NCBI RefSeq assembly: GCF_025833875.1
Contig: NZ_JAOYOD010000001.1
Coordinates: 4,278,001 to 4,342,000 of the forward strand
Reading direction: 5' to 3'
Length of the DNA: 64,000 nt
Source: Reichenbachiella ulvae
GTDB lineage: Bacteria; Bacteroidota; Bacteroidia; Cytophagales; Cyclobacteriaceae
Within the stretch, counting starts at the first letter, position 1. Each line of letters begins with the position of its first letter. This document shows positions 27,014 through 37,173 of the stretch, piece after piece. A program made the translations under genes and the position numbers. A model generated the notes under the pieces. It saw nothing but the letters and a program-made list of their open reading frames with translations. It was not told the origin of the DNA and did not search any database.

Positions 27014-28347
27014 ACGATAAAAGTTTTGGTTCAAAAAAAATTTTCTGGAATACAGGATTTCTATTTGTTGAAAAAGTTTTTTCCTTTTCAGTTTCTTTTA
27101 TCACAAGTGTATATGTAATTAGGTATTTAGGTCCAGAAGAGTTCGGATTATTAGAATATGCAAATAGTATTGTCGCTATTCTTCTCCCTCTTAGTCGATT
27201 AGGATTAATGGACATTGTGGTTAAGGAACTTGTTTCAAAAGGCAGTCCTCAAATATCAAATGTTGTAAGTACATCCTTTACCACTATTTTTATTTCTGGT
27301 TGCGTTTTTTTTGCTTTGACTTGTTTAAATTTTTACTTCTTGGGTAGTGAGAAAACCTTAAAATGGCTCGTTATTTTAACATCGGTTAGATTGCTATTTC
27401 AGTCTTTCGAAGTATTTGATTGCTATTTTAAGTCGAAAGTTGCTGCAGGATATTCAGTACTGGCAAGAGTGACTTTTCAAGTTTCTGTATCTGCTTTAAA
27501 ATTAGTTGGTGTCATATTGAAAATGGGTCTTTTCTATTTTGCTTTGACAACAATAATTGGTTTGTTATTACAAGCTATCGTTTTGATTACTTCTTACTTA
27601 GTTTTATATGATAAGCCAAAAATCTATTTGAAAATAAATTTGCATTATGCCAAAAGCTTAGTGCTAGACTCTTGGCCTTTATTAATATCAGGCTTGTCTA
27701 CAATAATTTATATGAAAATAGATCAAATAATGTTGAAATATTTTGTTTCGCAAAGCGACTTAGGAAATTATGCTGTTGCTGCTAGGCTTTCTGAGCTTTG
27801 GTATTTTATACCTATGGCAATTATTTCTTCAGTTTATCCATCAATAATAAAAAGCAGGTCAAATGTCAAATTATTTCAAACAAGATTTCAACAGTTATTT
27901 GATGTAATTTTGGCAATTTCTCTCTGTTTGGCCCTCCCTATTACCTTTTTTGGTGAAGAGGTTGTTTTGTTTTTATATGGATTTGAATATCAAAAATCTG
28001 GATCAGTTTTGATTTTACACATTTGGGCGTGTTTATTTGGTTTCATGGGGTTGGTTCAAACTAAATGGATGATACTTAAGGGACAACAAAGGATAAAAAT
28101 GACTTTTAATTTGGCTGGTGCCGTGTTAAATATTCTTTTGAATTTATATATGATTCCATGGCTGGGTGTAATTGGTGCCGCATGGTCAACAATCCTATCT
28201 TTGTGTATTTCAAATTGGTTATTGGCTGGTTTGAGAAAAGGAACAAGAGAAGTTTTCATTGTTCAGTCTCGAGCCTTTTTAAATGTCATTGCTGTTAAAC
28301 CTATTTTGATGACAGTAAGGAAAATTATTTTTGACTCTAAAATTTAA
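27010..28347 (+). CDS. Wzx-type polysaccharide flippase
   Basis: 445 residues with 12 or more hydrophobic helices and the MATE/MOP-superfamily start IFWNTGFLFVEKVFSFSVSF ... RYLGPEEFGLLEYANS. Flippases of this class move the undecaprenyl-linked repeat unit across the inner membrane. The gene overlaps the upstream glycosyltransferase by 4 bases. The DNA here is markedly A+T-rich compared with the flanking nucleotide-sugar genes. Confidence 0.9.
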   Translation: MNDKSFGSKKIFWNTGFLFVEKVFSFSVSFITSVYVIRYLGPEEFGLLEYANSIVAILLPLSRLGLMDIVVKELVSKGSPQISNVVSTSFTTIFISGCVFFALTCLNFYFLGSEKTLKWLVILTSVRLLFQSFEVFDCYFKSKVAAGYSVLARVTFQVSVSALKLVGVILKMGLFYFALTTIIGLLLQAIVLITSYLVLYDKPKIYLKINLHYAKSLVLDSWPLLISGLSTIIYMKIDQIMLKYFVSQSDLGNYAVAARLSELWYFIPMAIISSVYPSIIKSRSNVKLFQTRFQQLFDVILAISLCLALPITFFGEEVVLFLYGFEYQKSGSVLILHIWACLFGFMGLVQTKWMILKGQQRIKMTFNLAGAVLNILLNLYMIPWLGVIGAAWSTILSLCISNWLLAGLRKGTREVFIVQSRAFLNVIAVKPILMTVRKIIFDSKI

Positions 28348-28351
28348 TGTT

Positions 28352-29410
28352 ATGAATATCGCAATTTATGGATCTTATAAATATGGAAATTATGGTGATG
28401 AATTGATGGCGATCGTCATTGCAAATTATATTAAATCAAAGGGATTTAAACCAATAGTTTATGGATTGGATTATGAACTTGCCAAAGAATTACAAATAGA
28501 GTCAACTTTTTCTGTCACAGATCTAATAAGTAGAGCATCGGTTTGCTTAATAGGTGGGGGGGCTTTTTTGTCATTTGGAGAAAACTCAAATTTGAACCCA
28601 ATAGAGATTGAGCATGAAGAAGAAATTATTCAATTGAAAAATGAATGTTTGAGTAAGGGTTGTGATGTGTATTGTATCTCGATTGGAGGTGATGGTCATA
28701 AATTATATGAGGGTAAGATGCGTTATGGAAGGCAGGATTTTTTTAGTAGTGAAGTGTTTAAGGGTGGAAGCATAAGACTTGAAAATGATCTAAAAATATT
28801 CAAAAACACAATAAAATCAGTGGAATTTGTTCCTGATATTTTGTGGACAACCTCTAAAGTAGCTTCTTTTAACTCAGAATTGTCAAATAGGGAAAGTGGA
28901 AAGGTTCGAATAGGAATTAATTTGCATACCAATAAGAAAAGCCTGATTAATGTTCTAAAATTTGTTTCTAAGTTTTTGGGTAATATTGATCTATACTTTG
29001 TGAAATTACATCGATCAGATGAATTTAAAGGAGAATATCTTTCCAAGAACGAATCTAGAAATATAAAATACGATAACCCATGGCTCTTTTTAAACAGTAT
29101 AAGGTCCCTAGACTTGATAGTGTCTCATAAATTGCATCTTGGAATAACTGGGTTGACGTTTAATGTGCCGTTTGTTTCAATTGGTGCAAAACCTAAGACA
29201 ATTTCTCAATTAGAAATGGTTAATACCGGTTTTGCAGATTGGAATAAAAGTAAAACTAGTGCGATAATAATGTTTGTTAAACTGTTTCTTTTTCCAAAAT
29301 GGTTTGTTAAGCGGGTACACAATTCGTTTGACTGGAAAGAAATAGAGAGATTGAAAATTGAAGCAAATAGAAACTTTGATTTGATTGATAAAATATGTGA
29401 TGAGTATTGA
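28352..29410 (+). CDS. Polysaccharide pyruvyl transferase family protein
   Basis: 352 residues beginning MNIAIYGSYKYGNYGDELMA, the standard N-terminal motif (GSxxxxNxGD) of the PS_pyruv_trans family; LIGGGAFLSFGE near 65 and VSHKLHLGITGLTFNVPFV near 264 are further family marks. Members add ketal-linked pyruvate to sugars from phosphoenolpyruvate. I chose ATG 28352 because it places the motif at the N-terminus, 4 bases after the flippase stop. Confidence 0.85.
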   Translation: MNIAIYGSYKYGNYGDELMAIVIANYIKSKGFKPIVYGLDYELAKELQIESTFSVTDLISRASVCLIGGGAFLSFGENSNLNPIEIEHEEEIIQLKNECLSKGCDVYCISIGGDGHKLYEGKMRYGRQDFFSSEVFKGGSIRLENDLKIFKNTIKSVEFVPDILWTTSKVASFNSELSNRESGKVRIGINLHTNKKSLINVLKFVSKFLGNIDLYFVKLHRSDEFKGEYLSKNESRNIKYDNPWLFLNSIRSLDLIVSHKLHLGITGLTFNVPFVSIGAKPKTISQLEMVNTGFADWNKSKTSAIIMFVKLFLFPKWFVKRVHNSFDWKEIERLKIEANRNFDLIDKICDEY

Positions 29411-30626
29411 TGCAAAAATGATGGCTCCAAAAGCTTATATAGTTGAGGGCATTTTACTTTTTGTCGGAATATTGTTCCTGAGAGGTACATTTATTGCAGA
29501 GATGTATTTTAATGCTGCTTTGGCTTCAATTTTTATTTTTTCAGCTATTCTGATCAATTTTAAATTGAACAAAGTTGAATCTAAGTTGCATTTTTTTATT
29601 GTAGGTTTATTATTAGTTTTTATTATCGGAGGTATAATTTCTATTTTTAAAAATCCAGAGTCTTCAACTGGGATTATGAAGTCTGTATTAACTTTCTTAA
29701 TTCCTGTGTTTTTATTTCTGCTAATTCCATTTACTTCAAAGAGGATCGCAATTGCGTTCAAATTGATCATATTGCTGGACGTCATTTTAATAATTTCCTA
29801 TGTTTTGACACTAATAATTTTTGCATTCAGCTCAAAGTTATACTTTCTTTTTGGGATAAATTATGATTACTATATTGATGCTAAGGTGTATTTCCCATTC
29901 ACAATACTTTATGGGGGAGCTTATAATGCAGGAAGCGTTTTTATTCCAAGGTTATTAGGAATTTATCGTGAGGGGGGAATAGCCCAAATAATGTTTTTTT
30001 ATTGCTTCTTACAGGTAGACTATTTGTTCAATACAAAAAGAAAGATTTTAAAATGGGTCTTATTATTTGGTGTACTAATTACCTTTTCAACTGCTGGCCT
30101 TGCGACTGCTATATTTATGATTGGTCATTTGTATTTGGATAAAAAGGACTGGAAGATACGGTTTTCTACAGGAATTTACATTTCCATATTTGCAGTTTTG
30201 TTATTATTGGGAGCTCTATTTGCACCACATGTTGGTTTGATTGATAAATCTTCAGGAGCTAGCTATGATTATAGAGCGGATGCACAAGACAATGCCTGGT
30301 CCATAATCATGGATAGACCATTTTTAGGCTCTGGGTACTTAAACGATGTTAAGAATACCCCTCCTACTAACTTATTGGCATCAATTTATCAATTTGGTAT
30401 TCCCTTATGGTCTGGGCTTGTAATTATATATTTGAGTGGAGTTATTTCTTGTAATAAAAGGACTCTTCAAAAACTCGTTGAGTTTACCCCTCTAGTATTA
30501 ACATTGTTTTTTTCTCAACCCTTATATTTTCAGCCTTTATTCATATTGTATATGTCTTGGTGGATTAAATCGGGAGATTTCGGGTTTGCAGGTCCAAATT
30601 CCACAAAACGTTGTATTGCGTTATAA
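29400..30626 (+). CDS. Putative Wzy-type O-antigen/capsule polymerase
   Basis: About 408 residues with 10 or more hydrophobic segments and a large central loop with RLLGIYREGGIAQI, the Arg/Glu-rich periplasmic loop common in Wzy polymerases, and a further loop with DRPFLGSGYLND. Polymerases are poorly conserved, so the call relies on topology, the (R)EGG-type loop and position next to the flippase. ATG 29400 overlaps the previous gene by 11 bases; ATG 29418 is also possible. Confidence 0.75.
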   Translation: MSIDAKMMAPKAYIVEGILLFVGILFLRGTFIAEMYFNAALASIFIFSAILINFKLNKVESKLHFFIVGLLLVFIIGGIISIFKNPESSTGIMKSVLTFLIPVFLFLLIPFTSKRIAIAFKLIILLDVILIISYVLTLIIFAFSSKLYFLFGINYDYYIDAKVYFPFTILYGGAYNAGSVFIPRLLGIYREGGIAQIMFFYCFLQVDYLFNTKRKILKWVLLFGVLITFSTAGLATAIFMIGHLYLDKKDWKIRFSTGIYISIFAVLLLLGALFAPHVGLIDKSSGASYDYRADAQDNAWSIIMDRPFLGSGYLNDVKNTPPTNLLASIYQFGIPLWSGLVIIYLSGVISCNKRTLQKLVEFTPLVLTLFFSQPLYFQPLFILYMSWWIKSGDFGFAGPNSTKRCIAL

Positions 30627-30640
30627 AAATCAATTTGAGC

Positions 30641-31150
30641 ATGAAATATATTTTTCAGGATTTTAAAAAAAATTGGGAAGCAAAGAATTGGAAGGGGATT
30701 ATTTTTATGATTTCGTTTAGGCTAACGAGTCTGATTAGAGCAAATAGGTTCGCAATGCTCTTTTTTTTTGTTATTCCAATACTACATGTTTTATTATTTA
30801 ATTGGTTAATGGGTTTTGACATTCCTCTTAAAACAATAATTGGTAAGGATTTTGTGATTTTCCATGGTCATGGTGTGGTTATAAACGCTAAGACCAAAAT
30901 AGGTAGGAATGTGACGATTAGACAGCATACAACAATAGGCACAATAGATATGGTTGAAAATGAAGGCTCATTGGCTCCTGAGATTGGTGATAATGTGCAA
31001 ATTGGTGCCCATGTTATAATTTTGGGTCCAATTGAAATTGGTCATAATTCGATAATAGGTGCAGGAACGTTAGTTTTAAAGAGTGTCCCTAGTGGTTTCA
31101 AGGTGTTTGGCAATCCAATCACATTGAAACCAATAAATCCTCGTTTTTGA
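30641..31150 (+). CDS. Serine acetyltransferase-like O-acetyltransferase (hexapeptide repeats)
   Basis: 169 residues. Residues about 80-150 contain left-handed beta-helix hexapeptide repeats (TKIGRNVTIRQH, PEIGDNVQIGAHVIIL, IEIGHNSIIGAG) with the conserved GHGVVIN near residue 75, typical of CysE/WcaB-type transferases. In a polysaccharide locus it probably O-acetylates a sugar rather than serine. Start chosen at ATG 30641. One hydrophobic segment near residues 41-57 suggests membrane association. Confidence 0.85.
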   Translation: MKYIFQDFKKNWEAKNWKGIIFMISFRLTSLIRANRFAMLFFFVIPILHVLLFNWLMGFDIPLKTIIGKDFVIFHGHGVVINAKTKIGRNVTIRQHTTIGTIDMVENEGSLAPEIGDNVQIGAHVIILGPIEIGHNSIIGAGTLVLKSVPSGFKVFGNPITLKPINPRF

Positions 31151-31189
31151 GGCATTAGGTACAGGTTTCAATATGTAAATTGCATAGAT

Positions 31190-31879
31190 ATGGAGTTTTT
31201 ATACGAATTAAAGTTATGGACTTATAATAAGCCTGAGATATATTTTTTATTTAGAAAGCTTTTTTTAAAAGAAAATGGTCTTGAGTTTGGAAAGTTAACA
31301 AGGATAGTAATTGAAGGTTTTCCTAGATCGGCAAATACATATTCTGTTGTTGTTGTCGAAGAATTTTTAAAAAATAAAGTGCATATAGCACATCATTTGC
31401 ATAACCCTTGTCAAATCATATGTGGTTTAAAAAACAACATAAGTTGCTATTTATTAATACGTAAACCAGTTGATGCTATTTCATCTTATGTTATTCGAAA
31501 TAATGTGAGTGTCAGGTACGGTTTAAAGGACTATATTAGGTTTTACGATACTTTGATTAATTATAAGGAGAGACTACATGTTATTGAATTTGAGAAATTG
31601 ATAAATAACCCAAGATTAATTGTTGATGATCTAATAATAACTCAAGGAGATATTATTAAAAAGGACCTTGGTAGAGAAGTTGATAACGAAGAAATTTTTA
31701 CACAAATTGAGGAGATTAGCGTTAAGAATTTTAGTAAGCTGTCTGAAAAGGAGGTTGCGAGACCTTCGGAAGGAAGACAAAAATTAAAACAGCGTGTTAT
31801 TGATGAGATTTATTCAAAAAAGTATGAATTTCTTTTAGAAAGAGCCAATGCTTTATATAAAGCATTTACTAAAAAATAA
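31190..31879 (+). CDS. Second sulfotransferase-like protein
   Basis: 229 residues. EGFPRSANTYSVVVVEEF (about 42-59) matches the 5'-phosphosulfate-binding strand-loop-helix of sulfotransferases, with Arg-Ser-Ala-Asn-Thr in the loop, and YLLIRKPVDAISSYVIR (about 91-107) matches the 3'-phosphate motif (RxPxxxxxS). It is shorter than the first sulfotransferase and only distantly similar to it, so it probably modifies another position. It starts 39 bases after the acetyltransferase and ends 1 base before the glycosyltransferase 2 gene. Confidence 0.78.
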   Translation: MEFLYELKLWTYNKPEIYFLFRKLFLKENGLEFGKLTRIVIEGFPRSANTYSVVVVEEFLKNKVHIAHHLHNPCQIICGLKNNISCYLLIRKPVDAISSYVIRNNVSVRYGLKDYIRFYDTLINYKERLHVIEFEKLINNPRLIVDDLIITQGDIIKKDLGREVDNEEIFTQIEEISVKNFSKLSEKEVARPSEGRQKLKQRVIDEIYSKKYEFLLERANALYKAFTKK

Positions 31880-31880
31880 T

Positions 31881-32675
31881 ATGATCACGTTTATTGTAGC
31901 TACATATAATGCCGGGAGAACTTTGCGTGCTTGTCTGACAAGCTTTCGCTATCAAACTGACAAAAATTTTAGGCTTATTATCATTGATGGGATGTCAGAT
32001 GATAATACTATTAATATCATTAAAGAATTCGAAGATGTTGTTGAAAAATGGATATCAGAGGAAGATAGAGGTATTTATGATGCTTGGAATAAAGCGCTTG
32101 ATCATGTAGAAACTGATTGGGTTGCTTTTTTGGGGGCTGATGACCGCTTAATGGATGAGAATTCTATAAAAAATTTGAACATTCTTTCGGAAAACAATGA
32201 TGCAGATTTTATTTATGGTAAGACAGCTTTTCATGATTTATCTGATCGTGAAGTTTGGGTTCAGGCAAACAGCTGGAATGCTATTAGAGATGATTTTTTT
32301 AAGGGTATAATGAAGATTCCTCATCCGGGAATGCTACATAAGGCATGTTTATTTAAAGAGTATGGAACTTATGATATAAGTTATAAAATATCAAGTGACT
32401 ATGAATTCATACTTAGAGTACTCTTAAAAAAAGAGTCAATTGTTTTTTCTGGTGTGAATTCCCAAGTGATAATTCAGGAGGGAGGTATTAGTCATGATTA
32501 TAAATCTAGAATTAAAAGTTTGGAAGAGGTGAGGAGCATTCTTAAAAAACACGAACAAAATGTAAATAACCTTAAGCTTAGACTTTATATGTTTAGGACT
32601 AAGTGTTTATACATTTTAAGCAGATTTTTGGGTGACTCTGGAACAAAAGCGCTCAGAAAAATTCTTAATGAATAA
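31881..32675 (+). CDS. Glycosyltransferase family 2
   Basis: 264 residues, GT-A fold. MITFIVATYNAGRTLRAC at the start, IIIDGMSDDNT near 35, and LGADDRLMD near 83 (the DxD-type metal site). EEDRGIYDAWNKAL is typical of WcaA-like enzymes. Start chosen at ATG 31881 because it directly begins the family motif and lies 1 base after the upstream stop. It is followed by a 78-base gap without an evident gene. Confidence 0.9.
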   Translation: MITFIVATYNAGRTLRACLTSFRYQTDKNFRLIIIDGMSDDNTINIIKEFEDVVEKWISEEDRGIYDAWNKALDHVETDWVAFLGADDRLMDENSIKNLNILSENNDADFIYGKTAFHDLSDREVWVQANSWNAIRDDFFKGIMKIPHPGMLHKACLFKEYGTYDISYKISSDYEFILRVLLKKESIVFSGVNSQVIIQEGGISHDYKSRIKSLEEVRSILKKHEQNVNNLKLRLYMFRTKCLYILSRFLGDSGTKALRKILNE

Positions 32676-32753
32676 TTTGTTTTGATGATTTTTATTGTGT
32701 CAATCTATTAATGTTGTGTTCCTATTCTAATTTAAACTGGTATAACTAAATCA

Positions 32754-33830
32754 ATGAAAATACTATTAATTGGCCCATTTCCAGAACCAGTTACAGGAGA
32801 ATCCTTGGCCAATCAGGTGCTAAATAATTATTTGATTGCCCAAAATCATGATGTTTGTAAATTAGATACAAGTCATAACATTTTGTCTTCTAAAAAAGGA
32901 GCCCTCAATTTTGTACAATTGGCATCATTGTTCAAAGGGTGGCTTCAATTTTGGAAGATAAACTTCTATGAAATTGTATATATAACTCCTGGACAATCTT
33001 TTTTCGGAGTCGTTAAGTATGCTCCTTTTATCATAATTGCTAAAATCCTCAAAAAAAAAATAGTAGTTCATATTCATGGTGGCGGTTTAATTCAAACCAG
33101 AAGCCGGTTGAAAGGTTTCAAGAGGAAGTTCATAGCTTTCATATTGGGAATGGCGGATCGAGGAATTGTGCTTTCATCGAGCTTGAGAGCTAATTTAAGT
33201 GGGGTCATTGAGGAGACGGATATATTTGAGATTTCTAATTTTGCATCGGATGATGTCTATGAAATCGAGATTGATGAGAAAAAATATGACCGCCCGAGAG
33301 TTCTTTATTTAAGCAATTTAATGATTGGTAAGGGAATCATTGAGGTTATTAAATCTTTTGAAGCTCTTAGAGACAAAAGGATTGAATTCAGATTGGCAGG
33401 TTCTATTGAGTCAAGTGCAAAAGATAGAATAGAAACGCTTATAAAAGAGACAAATATTTCATATTTGGGTTCAGTTACGGGGCTCGAGAAGATTCTACAA
33501 CTCCAATGGTCTAATGTATCAATTTTACCAACTTTTTACGAAACAGAAGGTCAACCAATTAGTATTATTGAAGGTATGGTTGCAGGGAATTATATTATTA
33601 CAACCAAACAAGGCGGAATCCCAGATATAGTTGAAGATAAGTTAAACGGATCTATTATTAATGCCAGGTCAACTGATGAAATTGTTGAAATTTTATCAAC
33701 ACTGGAAAGGACCCCTGATATATTAAAAACTGTTGGTATAAAAAATTATGCTTCGACACGAAAAAAATACAGGGTGTCTAGATTTGGAGACGATATCATT
33801 AAAGTTTTAAAAACACTTGAAACTTCGTGA
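32754..33830 (+). CDS. Glycosyltransferase family 4
   Basis: 358 residues, GT-B fold. N-terminal LLIGPFPEPVTGESLANQV, then VVHIHGGG near 103, and C-terminal YLSNLMIGKGIIEVI and ILPTFYETEGQPISIIEGM, the donor-binding region with the second Glu. Its stop overlaps the GTG start of the next glycosyltransferase by 4 bases, so both are translated from the same message. The sugar transferred is not known. Confidence 0.9.
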   Translation: MKILLIGPFPEPVTGESLANQVLNNYLIAQNHDVCKLDTSHNILSSKKGALNFVQLASLFKGWLQFWKINFYEIVYITPGQSFFGVVKYAPFIIIAKILKKKIVVHIHGGGLIQTRSRLKGFKRKFIAFILGMADRGIVLSSSLRANLSGVIEETDIFEISNFASDDVYEIEIDEKKYDRPRVLYLSNLMIGKGIIEVIKSFEALRDKRIEFRLAGSIESSAKDRIETLIKETNISYLGSVTGLEKILQLQWSNVSILPTFYETEGQPISIIEGMVAGNYIITTKQGGIPDIVEDKLNGSIINARSTDEIVEILSTLERTPDILKTVGIKNYASTRKKYRVSRFGDDIIKVLKTLETS

Positions 33831-35050
33831 ATCAGAAAATAACTTTATATTCATATTATTCTCCAGAAGAAATAACCGGAATAGGTAAATATAATGGAGA
33901 AATGATTGACTTCTTTTTGTCTAAGAATTTAAGAGTCAATTCATTTTCAAACGTGCCATTTTATCCATATTGGAAAAAGTATGAAGGCTTTGAAAATGCA
34001 TTTTATTCAAAGAAAACAAAAGGAGATTTAATTGATGTTAGGAGTAAAGTATATATCCCTGAATCACCAAGGGCATTTAAGAAGATTTTTTCTGAAATTA
34101 GTTTTCTGTTTTCTAGTTCGATAGCCTTACTTTTGAATCTTAGAAATATCAAAAAATCATCTCTTTTTCTTGTTGTTAATCCACCTTTTTTTATTGGCGT
34201 TCTACCCTTAGTATTGGGAAAAATTTTGAGAGTACCTGTTTGTTTTCATGTGCAGGATCTTCAGGTTGATGCAGCAGAAGAATTAGGGCTTCTACCAAAT
34301 TGGCTTTGCAGGTTTCTGAGAATTATTGAAAGGACAATTTTGAAGTCAGCAGATCATGTCAGTACAATAAGTGTGGGGATGAAGGAAAAGATAGACCGAA
34401 AGAATATATCAAGAGAGGTTTTGTTGGTTCCAAATTGGTCAGATCTGGATGAAATCATTCCTGGAAATTCTAAGTGGCTGCATGATTATATTCAAGTTGA
34501 GCACTTCAAGAAATTAATAGTTTACTCTGGAAATGTAGGTGAAAAGCAGGGACTGGATATTGTTTTGGAAGCGGCTAAGTTTTTGGAAGAGGATAGTGAT
34601 ATTGTTTTTGTTATTTTGGGCGCAGGGCTTTACTTAGAGACATTAAAAGAAAAGGCAAAGTTAATGGGATTAAGTAACCTTGTAATATCAGACCTTGTGC
34701 CTAAGGCTAATTTGAATGACATGCTACAGAGTTCTCATATTCAACTTGTTGTTCAAAAGAGTGCAGGTGCCGATTCTTTTTTGCCAAGCAAGTTAACAAA
34801 TATAATGTCTGCTGGATGCGCTTGTATCATTACGGCAGAAAAAGGAACGGGTCTTTATACATTAATGAAAGCAAGTAATTCTGCATTGTTGGTGGATCCT
34901 GATGACCCAAAGCAAATGGAAAATGGTATTAGGTATCTATTGGAAAATTGTAAAATGTATGAACAAATGAAAATTGAGGCAAGGATATGGGCAGAGAATA
35001 ACTTAGCAATTGATAAATGTTTGTCGCCTATTATTGATTTAATCAATTAA
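33827..35050 (+). CDS. wcaI: WcaI-like glycosyltransferase family 4
   Basis: 407 residues. The N-terminus KITLYSYYSPEEITGIGKYN resembles WcaI of colanic acid synthesis (xYxPExTGIGKY), and PFYPYWKKYEG, CFHVQDLQVDAAEELG and VYSGNVGEKQGLD follow in the expected order. WcaI transfers fucose in colanic acid; with gmd and fcl directly downstream a fucosyltransferase role is plausible but inferred. GTG start at 33827 overlapping the preceding TGA. Confidence 0.82.
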   Translation: MNQKITLYSYYSPEEITGIGKYNGEMIDFFLSKNLRVNSFSNVPFYPYWKKYEGFENAFYSKKTKGDLIDVRSKVYIPESPRAFKKIFSEISFLFSSSIALLLNLRNIKKSSLFLVVNPPFFIGVLPLVLGKILRVPVCFHVQDLQVDAAEELGLLPNWLCRFLRIIERTILKSADHVSTISVGMKEKIDRKNISREVLLVPNWSDLDEIIPGNSKWLHDYIQVEHFKKLIVYSGNVGEKQGLDIVLEAAKFLEEDSDIVFVILGAGLYLETLKEKAKLMGLSNLVISDLVPKANLNDMLQSSHIQLVVQKSAGADSFLPSKLTNIMSAGCACIITAEKGTGLYTLMKASNSALLVDPDDPKQMENGIRYLLENCKMYEQMKIEARIWAENNLAIDKCLSPIIDLIN

Positions 35051-35079
35051 ATTTGTGGCCCATTTGAAAACGAATAAAA

Positions 35080-36192
35080 ATGAAGAAAGCATTAGTTACA
35101 GGAATCACAGGTCAGGACGGCGCTTATTTAGCGGAGTTGTTGTTGGAAAAAGGATATGAGGTTCACGGGATAAAAAGAAGATCTTCTATATTTAATACAG
35201 ATAGAATAGACCATCTATACCAAGACCCACATAAGGATGGAACGAAAATGTTTCTTCATTATGGTGATTTGACGGATTCTATGAATTTGACTCGATTGAT
35301 CCAAGAAATTCAACCGGATGAAATTTATAATCTTGGGGCCATGTCTCACGTTCGTGTTAGCTTTGATACGCCGGAGTATGTTGCTAATGTTGATGGTATT
35401 GGTACTTTGAGATTGCTTGAGGCTGTACGGCTTTTAGGGTTAACTGAGAAGACCAGAATTTACCAGGCTTCCACTTCAGAGTTGTATGGTTTGGTGCAGG
35501 AAGTGCCGCAAAAAGAAACGACTCCTTTTTATCCAAGGTCACCATATGCTGTAGCGAAAATGTATGGGTATTGGATCACAGTCAATTATAGAGAAGCATA
35601 CAATATGTATGCTTGTAATGGGATTTTATTCAATCATGAGTCTCCTTTGAGAGGGGAAACCTTTGTAACCCGTAAAATTACGCGAGCAGTTTCTAAGATG
35701 GCGTTAGGTCTTCAGGAATGCGTGTATATGGGGAATTTGGATTCTAAGCGTGATTGGGGCCATGCAAAAGACTATGTACGTGGTATGTGGTTGATGCTTC
35801 AGCAGGATAAGCCTGAAGATTTTGTTTTGGCAACTGGAGTGACCACAACAATTCGCGATTTTATTAAAATGGCATTTTCACATGTAGGTGTTGAACTAGA
35901 GTTTACTGGAGAAGGAGTCAATGAAGTGGCGAAAGTGAAATCATCAGCTAATCCAGAATACTCATTTAAAATTGGACAGGAGGTTGTCAAAATTGATCCA
36001 AAGTATTTTAGACCGACCGAGGTAGATTTGCTTATTGGAGATCCCACCAAAGCAAACACTAAATTGGGTTGGAAGCCAGAATATGATTTGGAGGCTTTGG
36101 TAACTGAAATGATGGAGTCAGATCTTAAGCTCTTCGAGAAGGATAAATATTTGCTGGAAGGTGGTCACGAGATCTTGAAGCAGGCAGAGTAA
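35080..36192 (+). CDS. gmd: GDP-mannose 4,6-dehydratase
   Basis: 370 residues. [15 protein letters not shown] at 8-22, [17 protein letters not shown] near 32, and [10 protein letters not shown] (YxxxK) near 157 are diagnostic of GMD. The enzyme makes GDP-4-keto-6-deoxymannose, precursor of GDP-L-fucose. The DNA returns to a less A+T-rich composition here. fcl follows 1 base after the stop. Confidence 0.96.
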   Translation: MKKALVTGITGQDGAYLAELLLEKGYEVHGIKRRSSIFNTDRIDHLYQDPHKDGTKMFLHYGDLTDSMNLTRLIQEIQPDEIYNLGAMSHVRVSFDTPEYVANVDGIGTLRLLEAVRLLGLTEKTRIYQASTSELYGLVQEVPQKETTPFYPRSPYAVAKMYGYWITVNYREAYNMYACNGILFNHESPLRGETFVTRKITRAVSKMALGLQECVYMGNLDSKRDWGHAKDYVRGMWLMLQQDKPEDFVLATGVTTTIRDFIKMAFSHVGVELEFTGEGVNEVAKVKSSANPEYSFKIGQEVVKIDPKYFRPTEVDLLIGDPTKANTKLGWKPEYDLEALVTEMMESDLKLFEKDKYLLEGGHEILKQAE

Positions 36193-36193
36193 A

Positions 36194-37126
36194 ATGGATA
36201 AGGAATCGAAAATTTATGTGGCCGGCCATCGAGGAATGGTTGGCTCTGCTATTGTTAGAAACCTTGAAGCAAAGGGGTTTACGAATGTGATTTATAGGAC
36301 ATCTAAAGAGCTTGATTTGAAGAATCAGGCGGCAGTCGATGAATTTTTTTCAGAGGAAAATCCTGAATACGTATTCTTAGCTGCAGCAAAGGTTGGCGGA
36401 ATACATGCAAACAATATTTATAGAGGAGAGTTTCTTTATGATAATCTTATGATTGAAGCCAACGTGATTCACGCTGCTTATCAGCATATGGTTAAGAAAC
36501 TTTTATTCTTAGGAAGTTCATGCATATATCCAAAAATGGCCGATCAACCGATACATGAGGATAGTCTGTTAACTGGTCCATTAGAGCAAACAAATGAGCC
36601 CTATGCAATTGCCAAGATTGCAGGTATTAAGCTTTGTGAAACCTATAGAGACCAGTATGGAGTTGATTTTATCTCTGGGATGCCTACTAATTTGTATGGT
36701 CCAAATGACAATTACGATTTAAATAATTCTCATGTACTGCCTGCTTTAATTCGAAAGTTTCATACGGCTAAAGTAAATAATACAGCTCAAGTTGAGATAT
36801 GGGGTACAGGGTCTCCGATGAGAGAGTTTTTGCATGTGGATGACTTAGCAGAGGCTTGTTTCTTTCTGATGGAGAATTATTCTGATGGTCAGACGATCAA
36901 TATAGGTTTTGGTTCAGATTTGACTATAAAGGATTTAGCACTGACAGTTAAGGAGGTTGTTGGTTATGAGGGAGACTTAATTTTTAATACTGACAAACCT
37001 GATGGAACACCGAAAAAACTGATGAGTAGTGAAAGAATTAATGCTTTAGGGTGGTCAGCAAAGATTTCGTTGAAAGATGGAATTGAAAAGGTATATGCTG
37101 AGGTTGATAAAAGTGATTGGAAATAA
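36194..37126 (+). CDS. fcl: GDP-L-fucose synthase
   Basis: 310 residues. [12 protein letters not shown] at 11-22, [11 protein letters not shown] near 73, LGSSCIYPK near 107 and [10 protein letters not shown] (YxxxK) near 136 are the marks of Fcl/WcaG. It epimerises and reduces the Gmd product to GDP-L-fucose. The pair gmd-fcl indicates that the polysaccharide contains L-fucose. Confidence 0.96.
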   Translation: MDKESKIYVAGHRGMVGSAIVRNLEAKGFTNVIYRTSKELDLKNQAAVDEFFSEENPEYVFLAAAKVGGIHANNIYRGEFLYDNLMIEANVIHAAYQHMVKKLLFLGSSCIYPKMADQPIHEDSLLTGPLEQTNEPYAIAKIAGIKLCETYRDQYGVDFISGMPTNLYGPNDNYDLNNSHVLPALIRKFHTAKVNNTAQVEIWGTGSPMREFLHVDDLAEACFFLMENYSDGQTINIGFGSDLTIKDLALTVKEVVGYEGDLIFNTDKPDGTPKKLMSSERINALGWSAKISLKDGIEKVYAEVDKSDWK

Positions 37127-37149
37127 GACAGTTTTTTTCCCTATCTTCG
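37117..37149 (+). promoter_or_regulatory. Possible promoter before the priming transferase gene
   Basis: TTGG at 37117-37120, 21 bases, then TATCTTCG at 37142-37149, a one-mismatch version of TAnnTTTG. Weak, but it sits 24 bases before the start codon in the only gap at this end of the locus. Confidence 0.3.
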
Positions 37150-37173
37150 CTTTCTAGCTAGCTTATTGACTCC

